This document shows, in pieces, positions 50,201 to 62,300 of a stretch of DNA of 64,000 bases. Source of the DNA: Amblyornis subalaris (Eukaryota > Chordata > Aves > Passeriformes > Ptilonorhynchidae); contig JACAXG010000033.1 in NCBI GenBank assembly GCA_018881555.1, positions 6,778,979 to 6,842,978 of the forward strand, in the 5' to 3' direction. The notes under the pieces were generated by a model. The model did not search any database. It was not told the origin of the DNA and saw only the letters and a list, made by a program, of their open reading frames with translations. How positions within the stretch are numbered: position 1 is the stretch's first letter; each line of letters begins with the position of its first letter. The position numbers and the translations under genes were made by a program.

Positions 50201-53200
50201 AGTTCTAGAATAGATCACAAAAATAGTAGGTTGCTAATCAAACACGCCACTGGATAAAGAAGGTTAAAAAGCTGTCTGTGTGATCAATAAGTGCATGTTT
50301 TCAGGAGGTGTAGAGAAGTAACCTTATTATTTTGTTCCATGTGCATTCATGGTACGTTATAAACCCGTTTATAAATGAAATATATTGCTCAATATTTTGC
50401 GGTTATCTCTTTATAATAGAGTAATCCAAAGGACATGTAGGTGGTTGGAAAGGGAGTTGCTTTTGATGATCTTCAGTTGCCAATGATCTTCCGTCTGGCC
50501 CCTAACCTGCATGTAACTGTAGTGGCCTGAGGGAAAGTTTGCATCCACCAGAAGTGTGACTTTTCCCAACAATATGAGACGATCTAATGGAAGGTATAGA
50601 TTCTGCCTGGAAAGCTCACATTCATGTCATCACAAACACTCACATCAGATGTTCTCATATTCATTTGTAAGAGATTCTCAGTTTGGAGCACAGAGCCTCT
50701 TTATTATTCATGGTTAGCACCTGCTAGACCAGAGCTGTGCACTCTGCTTTGTTCACAGTTCCCAGCAAGCATGACTGCACTGGCCCCTTCTCTCTGCCTT
50801 TATCTAGGGGGAAAAAACTCATGCATAATGCATTTATTTTTTAAGATTTTGCACCTGCACCCTAAACAGCAGGACACCTTAAATCATGATCAGTGCCTGG
50901 TACTGCTTGAACCACCTCCCTCCTTCTGGTCCCTTACCCATTAGAGAACCAGTTTAGCTCTGTTGCAGAGGAAAGCAAGGAGCAGGCTCCACAGAAGAAT
51001 ATTTAATTCAAGACATTTAAGGCTGGAATAGAAGCACTGAGGCACTCCTGAAGTTTGAAAAATCAAAAATCCAGACATGCCCTCTCCCCTTTATGCTTCT
51101 GGGAGTCTGACTTTTAGCAGCATTCAGGCTGGACATGCTTTGCACATGAGAAAAGATTCCCATCTAATTTACTTACGTGCAGTTTGTGTGTCCCTCCCTG
51201 GCCGTAGACAAACCACCAAAACACCTATCATTACTGTGGTAGTGAGATTCCTCCCACTTCACTCACTTTGCCCATTCTGAGAGTGTTTGCCGTTAAAATA
51301 ATCTGCATTATCTTTTCCTCATCTTCCTTCATTTGCTTTTGCATTTTGTCAATAAGTTGTATCCCACATGCTTCTGTTCATGTGCGTGTTCCTGTTCATG
51401 TGACAGATACCTCTTTTTGCTTAACCTAGTAATATATCTAGAGTCAGAAGCAGAGATTCTCTAACATTGCCAATGTTTAAACCTAGATTTATCTTTATTC
51501 ACATTTACAGTGTTTTCCCCTGAAAATTCTCTTCCAACTCTCCTTGTGTGATATTCACTGTCATATAAAACCTGATATTAGTTTGGTGTGCTTGCCTGGT
51601 TTCCTTAGAAACCTTTCTGAGTTATTTCCTGTAAAGGAAATTATCATCCCACATTTAGGAAGGTACAGTTACAACTGAATAATGTTTTGACAGAATTATC
51701 AAAATTAAATTGCACACCTTACTTGAGCACCACATCTGAATTAGCCTAATTTATATTTTCAAATCCTAAATGCCTTCTCTCCAATATTCAGCCACAGATC
51801 AATGTCCATCATGTTTAGAAAGGCATCGGATAAAGAAAGGTCACAGCTAATCTAGACACTGAAGCATTTTATGCAGTAATTTCATTTTGTAAATCTGATT
51901 GGTTTCATTTTTTTTAGTGTTAAACCAGACATTTGCATCAGACTCAGGAAATGTTATTACACCATCAGTAAATTTTGCTACCAGCCTTTACTTCAGGAGC
52001 AGAAAATGTGCCAAAAGTTAGTCTGTCTCTGAATTTGGTCTCCAGCACAGTGTGAAGAATTACTTGGGGATGTTAAGGCTTTGATTCTGATTCATAATCG
52101 ACAGGTTCATTTGCACTGACTGACATTAGTTTGAGACTTCAGATACCATGGGTCATGCAAGGAATTCAGACATGAAGCAGAACCGTTTGCTTTATCCCTC
52201 TTGCTTGCTTTTGAGCATCTACAGCATATTTATACATGTTGCCTTACTACTGCTTTTGCACCCCTGTGTGTGTGTGTGCCTTGTGTCACTGTTTTACTGA
52301 CAGCGTGAGGTTACAGGACTGGCAGTAGCAGATTGTTCTTAGTTTGCTTGCTGAAATGCAAACAACATTTTAAAAAGCCTTAGATACGCATTTATCATTA
52401 AAGAAAATGATACATGATATGTATTGAGATAAATAATACTATACAATGATATTATATATGATAAATTGAATGCCATTTGTTGCAATTGCCCTCAGCCATG
52501 AGCTCTTCACTCAAAATAACCGAATACATTGTGAATCTTTCAAAATTAACAATGATCTCAAAGGCACTACTTTCCAGAAGACTAGCATAGATATTTTTAT
52601 CCACTATTACTAAATGTATATAATGAAAAGTAATGTTCTTGGATTTTCTGCTGAAAATTAAATGAGCTGAGCATTTCTGGTTTCAGATAAAAATCTGAAA
52701 CTATTGTTCATAGTATGATTGCTCCCCTTTTTTTTTCCCCCTCCTCCATATTTTATTTGTAAGGAAAACACACAAAACGATGCAGGTTCATGTATACGTA
52801 AGCTCTGGAGGCCAATGCTTGCTTTTGTAGTGTGTGCCCCTTGTGGCCAAAATATACGAGACTAAAACATTGCGGTTCATTGCTCTCTCCTTCCTAATAT
52901 AAACTGTTAGTCTTTGCCTGTGATGCCAATTGATTCTTTCCTTGTAAAATTTTTACTCTGCAATTTTGTGAGTATTCTGCTGAAACTCAAGATTCCCATC
53001 TCTGTTTAACACAGGATTCTATGATGGATGTTATTATACCCATGAATGCAAAACATACATAGGTCTCTTTGTGTCGGAACAATCCTGGCCCCACCAAGTT
53101 TAATAGTGCATCATGAATCCTTTAAGATTTGAAAGCAGGTTGGATGATATTTTTGAAGTAAGAAAAATGGATTTTGTATTGATTATTGATGGATTGAAGA

Positions 53201-53508
53201 TAAGTAACGTGTATGTATACATGCTGTGATATATGAAAAATGTATACAGGTAGAACCTTACAAGTTAAATACTTACCTTCCACAAGTTAAATACGTCATG
53301 TTTAATGATAGGTTGATGTAGTGAGGTGATGTGGTTAATTAATTCTGGGCTTTTACATGCTGCAGTATAAAACTCCCAAGATAAAAGCTACAACTGCTGG
53401 ACAATGAAACTTACAAATTTTCTTAGTCACTGGTCACTTTGCTGCTGTTAATTTTTAAAATCTACTAAATATTTAGACTTCTAATTTGTTGATTGACATG
53501 GAATCGTA
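38281..53508. other. AT-rich intron 1, no gene seen
   Basis: AT-rich intron between two CR1 fragments. It holds a long T run near 39690-39707, an A/C-rich simple stretch at 45711-45740, a (TG)n at about 52266-52278 and several short direct duplications (42281-42309, 53260-53294). The interval 38990-39420 has more CpGs and varied sequence than its surroundings and is discussed as a candidate element. No exon or RNA gene is recognised. Confidence 0.55.
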
Positions 53509-54134
53509 TCATAGAATTATAGAATCATGAAATTATTTGGGTTGGAAGGAACTTTTGACCACTAGACCAGGTTGCTTAAAACCCCATACAACCTGGCCTT
53601 GAACATTGCCAGGGATGAGGCATCCACAACTTCTCTAGGCAGCCTGTTTCAGTGGCTCGCTACCCTTATAGTGAAGAATTTCTTCCTTATGTCTGTACTA
53701 AACGTACTCTTTTTCAGTTTGAAGGCATTCACCCTTGTCCTACCACTACCTGTCTTTATAAAATGTCTGTCTCTAGATTTCTTGTTGGCTCCCTTTAGAA
53801 GTACTGGAAGGCTGCTCTAAAGTGACCCCAGAGCCTTCTCTTCTCCAGGCTGAACAACTCCAACTCTCTTAGCTTGTCCTTACAGAAGAGGTGCTCAAGC
53901 ACTCTGATCATCTCTGTGGCCTCCTCTGGAGTTGCCCCAACAGGTCTATGTCCTGCTTATGCTAAGGGTTCCAGAGCTCAATGCAATACTCTGGATGAGG
54001 TCTCACGAGAGCAGAGTAGAAGGGCCCTGCTGGCCGCGCCATTTTGGATGCCGCCCAGGATATGATTGACTTTCTGGGCTGCAAGCACACATTGTCACAT
54101 GGCTCATGTTGAGCTCCTCATCAGTCAACACCCA
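53509..54134 (-). mobile_element. CR1 LINE 3' fragment (longest copy)
   Basis: The + strand starts with the reverse-complemented CR1 tail repeats (ATCATAGAATTATAGAATCATG) and passes through GGGTTGGAAGGAACTTTTGA and GGCAGCCTGTTTCAGTGGC. It then continues through AGCCTTCTCTTCTCCAGGCT, GGCCTCCTCTGGAGTTGCCC, AGGTCTCACGAGAGCAGAGT and TTTCTGGGCTGCAAGCACAC. It ends near 54134 where CR1 similarity stops. A short segment normally present after the GCAGAGTAGA part is missing. The copy is 5'-truncated, diverged and inactive. Confidence 0.95.
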
Positions 54135-56173
54135 ATAGTCATAGGACTATTATAAAACGAATTCATATTCTGCCATATGACTCTGATTTGAATTTGTGAT
54201 CATAAGGTAGATTATATGGTCAAAAATAGCTAAGCAGTATCCCCTAGAATTCTGATATTTCAAGTAGGGATGGGATTTAAACAGATTGTTTTTAAAGCCA
54301 GTCTAAGAGAAGTGGATTTTGCACACATAAAATTAAAGAGTTGCAGTGCAAACTGCACCTACTTTTCAGATGAGATTAAAATCCAGGCCACTAGGAGCTC
54401 TATCTTCATAAAGATAACTGCTCTGATGTCAAATGGGATTATTGAACCTGAGAAACTGAGAAATTCAGAGTGTTCTTGATATTCCAATAGGAGATACGCT
54501 TTAGATGGATGATCCAAGTTGAGGAGATATCATGCATAACACCATTTTGATGCATCCCTCTGCTAGTACACGCATTCATAAATGCTTTTGCACCTACCTC
54601 AGTGATATCTAATCCATAATATTCTGTAAGATCTGCAAAGATAAAGAGATATGTAGCAGGGTTTATAGATTATTTAATAAAAGAAATTTTTAAAAATCTG
54701 AAAAATTCTGCTAATGATTTTTTTCCTTTCAACAACCAAAAAGCTTCTCAGACATACTTATAAAAGGTCCTGTTTTAAGGGCAGGGATATAGCACTAATA
54801 AAATGTTAAGTCTCTAAAGTACAGAATATTTTTATAGTATTTGCAACATAAAATAGGAAGTGCATTATTTGACTTTATGGATACAAAGATTTTATTAACA
54901 TTTTCTAGGCACTGTCGAAAAGATTAATCTATAGTTCAGCCTTTCACTATGAGTAATGTGTAGATTCTTGAGTCCTTAATATAACATATCTGCTTTATAG
55001 TTTACTATAAGTTATTGTAAAGTGCTTTTTCACTATAAAATATGGAAATGCAGTGCCATTAGAAAGTAATCTTTTGCTGTATTTTGCTGTGCTGTTGTGA
55101 ACTGTGTGCTGGTCTGAACTGTAAAAGCCAAAATTGTTCTGATTAATTATTAGGATCATCAAATGTATGACATTTATCCATAAAGAAGATTCCACTGCCT
55201 TAATCATTTTCGCATCACAATTGTAATAACTGTAACTCCAGCTGTCCTCTTTCTGAGACGTTTCAGGCAGTTAATGAAGCTTGACCATTAGTTCTTTGAG
55301 AAAAGTTTCTTAAATGTTTTGGTAAATCTAGAAATGGATTTTATTTTTATTTTTTGAGACAAAAAGCCTGGTGCTTGCAAAACCTATGTATCTTAAGTAG
55401 TATGCACACACTGAGTAAGCATGCACAGTAGTTAAACAGACAAATACAGAACTCTAAGGAATAATCTCTGCATATTTTTGTGTCTCTAAAGGAACAGTTT
55501 TCAGTGTTTTACTTCATTGGTCTGCCTCAGGTCCTGTAACGCCAGGGTGGAAAGCCAAAAAATTAATTGGAACAGTGGGTCTGTTAGCTTTACTGCTGAT
55601 AACCATTGATAGACGACAATAACCACCTCTATACTTTCCCTTTCATTAAGCTCACATTAGCACACCCCGGGTTTTGAACTAAAAGATTATGTAAACACGT
55701 GTGGAAAAACTGCCATATGCCATCTATTTTAGAACTGTTTTCATTTGCTGTGTTTGAACAGTGTAGCCAAGGTCCTGTTTTGCCTGGTATAGTGCAGGGA
55801 GGGAGACCAAGATGTCAGGTTAGTTAGCTGGTCAACCTCATGGCTCATCTCCTAAAGGTTTATCTGGCCCAAGAACTGATGTCTTCCCAGAAAACTGTCA
55901 TGGCATGCCATGGCAGGCTGCTGCTGCATTGCTGTTCATCAGCCTGCTGCTACTCATATTGTGTCATTAAAATTGGTCTTTCAAAGATGCTTGTATTGTA
56001 GTGCACAAGCTCCTGACATGTCTCAATCTATTCCATCCTTTTGTATTTGGGTTAGTTCTTACCTTGTAGGATTGATGTTTATAAGGATTATAAGAAAAAG
56101 AAAAAAAGACTAAGCTTTGTGAGCAAGAAAAGATTAGCTATTAGCCGATGTGTACATAATTTTCATGGAAATA
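54135..56173. other. AT-rich intron 1 between two CR1 fragments, no gene seen
   Basis: No exon or RNA gene is recognised. A perfect 14-bp palindrome (CATGGCATGCCATG) lies at 55899-55912. Confidence 0.5.
55899..55912. repeat. Perfect 14-bp palindrome CATGGCATGCCATG
   Basis: The sequence equals its own reverse complement with no spacer. It contains GCATGC flanked by CATG. It may be a chance palindrome or a dimeric protein-binding site. Confidence 0.75.
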
Positions 56174-56350
56174 CAGAATCATTGAATGGTTTGGGTTGGA
56201 AGAGATCAAAGAGAGCATTTAGTCCAATCCCCTTGCTGTAGACACGGAACCTTCCACTAGACCAGGTTGCTCAAAACTCTCGTCTAACTTGGTCTCGAAC
56301 ACTTCCAGGGCTGGGGCATCTACAGCTTCTCTGGAACCTATTCCAGATTG
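56174..56350 (-). mobile_element. CR1 LINE 3' fragment (short)
   Basis: The + strand shows CAGAATCATTGAATGGTTTG, then GGGTTGGAAGAGATCAAAGA, ACTAGACCAGGTTGCTCAAA and ACACTTCCAGGGCTGGGGCA, and ends near the TCTCTGGAACCTATTCCAG segment. This is the CR1 3' terminal region in antisense, truncated after about 180 bp and more diverged than the copy at 53.5 kb. Confidence 0.9.
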
Positions 56351-59300
56351 TCGGTCTATCAGATCACTTTTTATGTGATCTATCACAGACTTTTAATTTT
56401 TACATTTTGTTTGAGTAATTTTTGCTGCAGCTCTGTCTAGAGTAGAAGGAATATTTCAGGTACACGTAGATGTACTCACAGAGATTACTGCTCCTATCAA
56501 GGCTGTAGACAGATACTTGCAATTCAGAATGCAAACAGGGAGAAGAGCGTGTTAGTTATAATTACTGAAAAGTAATCTGGAGGGGGGAAAAAAGGAAAGA
56601 AAAAGATATTTTTAAAGTGCTAGCAGCTTTTTAAGATGAAATGGAAATTTTGCCAAATAAGAGATGACATGAAATGGCAATTCAAATAACCTTTTTGTTT
56701 ACTGAGATGCTTTAAGGCCTTTACCACCTTCTGAGTGCCTGGAAGTACGAATAAGCATTGGAGTGACAGGTTTCCCACTGCTATGTCATAGATTTGCACA
56801 GCAGGACAGAGTGGTTTCTGACACCATTGACTGATCTGTTTTTCAAATAAAAGCATGCATTTCAAATTTTGAGGAAAAAGAGTTCTTTTCATCTTTGCAG
56901 TTCGTAGAAGAAATTAATTTTTTACCTAATCCTTCCTGAAAATTATGAAGTTTCTCCAAATACAGAACATTAAAGGAACATTATAGTAGAAAATACCCCA
57001 GAGAAGGGAATATAATTTAGGAGCTTAAACCCACAAGAAAAATATATACATTTATATTTGTGAAAATTACCAGAAACCATTATTCTGTGTAAATTGTCTC
57101 CTTTAAAACTGTTCTTTTGTAAGACCAACGCAGATACAACTTGATGGAAAAAAGGCAAAAGGCACAAAATAAATCACTTTGTAATTCAATTACACTGGGC
57201 CAAGGTAGGGTTCCCATGGTGGTAGCCTGACACATTAAGTGTTGAGAAGTTGGAATAAGCCTTTGATCATGGCCAAGCTGGATTTATGGCTTTTTATTTA
57301 GGCAGTTAGTGCTCAGCATTGGTCTGAAATGAGGCTTGCATGCCGTTCTTTACAGTGACTTGTCTGTGGGTTGTAAAAAAGTTAAAGTTATTATTATTCA
57401 AATATTCAATTACTGTTTGGTAAGCCTCTAAAGAAGTCCATGTACAAGAAATAAAATAAATACACATTTAAATTGTTGATTAATTTCCAACAATAATCTC
57501 ACAGTCATTGTTAATAAACAAATAAGAAAAGAAACACTTAAAATAAAACAGAAAATATTTTTAATTTGTAGAGCACACTTAATTTTAGGATCTCAGAACT
57601 CTTTCAAATAATGATTAAGACTCAGAAGTCCATGGGTATAGAGGCAGCTATTCTAATTGTTTTTGGAGATAAAATTATCAAGACATTGATTGATGTAAGT
57701 TTTTAATCACAGACAGTATATCTTGAAAGTTATCAGCAGAATTTAACAGTCTGTTCTTTCATATTTTTTATATATAAGGACAGCCATGGAATTAAAAAAT
57801 AAAAGGAAATATTAAGAGAAGAGTGTGATGTTCACCACACCAAGATAGCTTAGCAACCAAGATGATGTCAGTAACAGAGTGAAATAAAAAACTGCTGTGC
57901 TGGTGTGTAGAAGTAGCTAAAAATTTTATGAGGGTGCAAAGGGTTACCTGTCTCTCAGATTTAAAACTGCTCTTGTTGTCCTCTTCACAACAGAAGAAAT
58001 AAAAGCCCATCAGGATGCATGCAGCAAGAATTTAATTTAAAAAAATAAATAATTTGTGTAGGGAAAAAGAAAAGTTACTTCTTAAAATTACTGAAACTGA
58101 AAGAAAAAGCAGTTGTTATTGAAAACAGAAGACTTGGATTCAATTTCTTATTTCAGTTTTTTCACAAGAACATCTTGAAGTCAAGTACAGTCCAGCCCAG
58201 CCGAGTACCTGCTGGGTCCTCTCTGGACTGAGTGTGAATTATTCTATATTTATGTTGTTGATGCTCTTCCAGCTTATGTAAATAAACAGCTGATGGTGTG
58301 GAAAATTAAACCTGAGTCTCTTCTTCTCAGGTGAACAAATTAACAACTAAATAGAATCAATATCTCTTACGTAGCTCCTCAGCTTTTTTATTTTTTTGGT
58401 GGCAGCTACCACCTACTAAAGCCTATGTCAGCTTTTCTTTACTACTATTGCAGAAGAACATAGTATAAGCTACAATTACACCTTCATTTTGATAGCCAAC
58501 ATACTATATTGCCTTCATCACTGTAGTTGCCTGGTGCCTCCTACTCATAATGCATTTATCCTCACAGTACTCCTATGATGTTGAGCAGATGGTAAAGTGA
58601 GTCACTAGGTACAGAGCTTGACTTTTCAAGATCAGCAAGAAGACTGTGATGAAACCAGTCCTGGGTTTCCTTCATGTTTCTGCCAGACCCTTCATGAGTT
58701 ACTGGGAACTGTGAGAGTCTCCCTTCAACTGACAGTGGACATGGATTATAGATAGTAGACAGATTCTTATCCTTTACCTACACTCTTGGGGAAAAAAGAA
58801 AAGAGGAAGTCCTGTGGTGGGCCTTGTCTTGTGTAAACATCCAAAGGTAAAGGTTCCAGCTTGGCTAAACTGAACAATATTATAGAATTCTCAAATTATG
58901 TGGATTATGAGACTGTTAAAGACAATTTTGAGACGCACAAAAGATGCAGCTCTCTGGCATTTCCTATGACTCCAGCACACATTGGCTCCTACTGAGTTCA
59001 GCCAGCAGACGATTAATTTTAGTCTATTGATTCTACTGGCAACTACTACAAGTGTCTCTTCTTGGATAAGGACACGGGAGCTGCGTGTGGTGTATTACAC
59101 TGATTCCGTGTAGTCCTCTGCACAAGGTATCTGTCTGGCAGCACTTCTGTGAGATGTGGTGGATATGACTGAATGAGGCAGAGTCTTTTCTGGGAAGCTT
59201 CTCATCCTTCTAGAGTGAGACACTGTTGTTTTCCAGTCAACTCCTTTGGAAACTATGTTGTCTCTGACATGCCACTGGCAGCCTTTTTGGCGGCGGAGGT

Positions 59301-62300
59301 GAAGGTACCTCATTTGACACTCTTAAGTGATTTTGAGCTTTCACATTACTAAACATGTATTCCATTAGCCATCTAGCCTAGTAGTAACATGTTAGTTTGT
59401 GTAAAATGTAAACGCCTCAGCATGACATGGGAAAGGTTCCCAGAAAGTACAAAAAAAGACTTTTGGTATTTAGTGCTAACCTGGCACAATGGGAGCAGAA
59501 TACAGTTTATTAAAGGATGTCAGGTGCTATCTTTTCCCAGCAGTCCCTAGATTTTGATTTATTTTTCTTTTCTGTCTTCTATTGTCCCCCCTTTTATTTT
59601 ACCTGTTATATTCTCGGGGGAAATAATTTAATTATGGAACTTCTTTTTTTACCATAAGTGGTCAGACATTTTTCTTTGAAATAAGTATCTTTTGGGTTTT
59701 AGTTTTGTTTTGTTCTTATATTTAAAACATTTGTAGGGAAATAGAAGTTGCAGAGAATATGCTAGTATTTAAATTTGGTATGGATGATTGATATGATTTA
59801 GCATGACTGTAATGATCAAAAGATATCAAATTGAAATATTGATATTTTGCAAGCTAAGTTAAAAAATAATCATGTCAGATGTCTAAAATTAAAAGAAAAA
59901 ATCTAGAATTTCTATGTTAGGATAAATTATTAAGTCATTTTGCCTAACTTGGCTATTTTTTTTTTTATTTGGATTAATGAAAACCTCTAATTTTGATTTA
60001 TCGTGATATTCAGAGTGGAAGGAATAATTAAAGTCTTGACGTTTTTATGAGGAAAAATACCCGGTTTCTTTCAGATTTTTATTTCACAATCTATCCAATA
60101 ATTTCTTGGTGTAAATTTTGGCATTGAGACATATCAACCAATGGAGCTTTAAAGAAGATCCCTCTTGAAAAAGTAATATTGCAGCTGATAATGTGGTAGG
60201 GAAGATGTTTACTGCTTCTGCCTGAAAAGCCTGGCAAAGTAACATATAGGAGGTTATAATACACAAAAGATAAGCCATAGCCTTAAGGCTGAGCTTTACA
60301 GAAAAATACGATATATGGAATTTATAATTTTTGAGATTTTGGAAATAAAGTTCTTTTTTTTTTTTAATTCAGTCTTCCATTTCACATGAAATCAGCAACT
60401 TTAAGCAATAGTTGATGTAAAATATTGCAGAATTCTCAGAGTACTTTTACAGAATATGTTTATTATTTTAAATGTGTTATTTTAGTTTGTACTTACTTTT
60501 GAATTCACTGAGAATTAGAATCAGATTATATTTGTTAATATACTAATAAATAGGACAAGAAGAATTTATTAGACAGTGAAAACTTGCATGACCAAATTTA
60601 TCTGTAAACTTCCTGCCATCCTTGAAATTCAGCAATAGTTTAGGGGGTTATACTGAAGGAATAAGAGGAAACTTTATCAAAATCCCTTCTGTCTATAGCA
60701 TCTTTAGCTGTTCTGCTCCATGACATTTCATTTCTGTCTTATTTTGCAGAATTTACTCTCCACCCTGATAGGTGTCAGACTTTCCCCCGTCCTTTAGTGC
60801 TAACATAGTCATCTAAGGGCATGGAAAACATCAGAGGCTGCTAGTTTTCTATGAATTTATTTTTAAGTGCTGATATTTTTTGAGGGTTGCAGAATACCTG
60901 TGTGTGAATTAATACGTGTTAAAATGTTATTACTATGCATGTAAAGTTTATCAGTCCCCTCTGAAGCTTCTCTTTCTTTTTAAAGTCCCAGGGCAGTTGT
61001 ATGAATACGTAAAGGTCTGCTTGGGAAGAAGTCACCATCTGCAATATGGAAGAGGGCTAGATTTTAGATGCCACGTAGCAGCTTTGGGACCAAGAGCTGA
61101 GAGGTCTAATTCCTGAGGAAGACAGTTTTGGAAGAGTGCAGCTTTTTGCCCTCCAGGAGGTCCAGATAAGCACGAAGAGATCTCCACTGCCAAGTTCTGT
61201 TAAGATTAGATCAGTAGAGCAACTGGCAATAACATAATCCTGGGGTTGAGAAATACACCTGCAGTTCAGCAAACTATTCTGGTTGGGTTGCTGACATCTG
61301 CCCTAGGGAGTCTGCACTGAAATATCAAACATATGATGCAATGGTGCAGAACAAATTGCATTTAAAACAAATGAAGGAAAGGACTTCAAAATGCCCAGAA
61401 ATGTCAAGCTTGGTAGCAAAATAATCACAGGAGATGAGCTGAATTAGCACTAGTAAGTTAATAAGCATGGTATTCAGTCTTCAAGTAAGTGAAAAGTTGC
61501 TACAGAAAAAAAAGGAATGTCCAGTTCTCCATGGCCTCTGGAGATAAATCTTGCTGTAGGTACAGTTAGTCCTGCTTTTGGACAGGTCTGTTGGTCAGAT
61601 GAATTTCATAGCCCTTTCCACCATACGTTTTGTGAGGGTGAATCCAGATAACATCATCAAAAGTAAGGAAAATTGACAAAGTGAGGAGTTTAGTGTTTTA
61701 AAGCTTTTGTTGAGAGACACATCACATTAAAACTGAAAAAAGAAACAGAAACCAAAGAGTTGAGGGCTGATCATAAGGCAGGTCACTTGCAGGGCATGTG
61801 AGCTAGGTGGCAGGTGGCAAGCAGCTCCTCAGTGTCCCAAGGAAGAGCTGATGATGGTATGTATTATGGTTTCTGATGTGATGATGGAGGATGGAAAGTG
61901 CTTTTTGGAGAAAAGATCCTTGAAATTTTTTGTCTCAACAGCTCTCTTAAAGATCTGCAATCTCAAAATCAAAGGAAAGCTGTGTAACATAGAGCATCCA
62001 AAGATAAAATCAAAGAATGTCTTGACAGTATTAGATTTTGGGGAATCTATTTCTGTCATCTCTTTCTATAGGAAGAGAACAATGAAAATAAACTGGCATT
62101 GATTTCATCATTTTGCATGCAAAGAAGGATGTGCCAGAAGCTCTGTTCAGGAGTTTCAGTGAGATATATCTTTGCTTCAAGAGATCTTACCCTCTAAATT
62201 TCAAATATGACAAGATGAATAAGGATGACACGTAGTAAGAGAGATGCTGGGGTAAAGAGGAACAAAGAGCACAGTGATGAAATGTTACAGGGCTCAGGTT

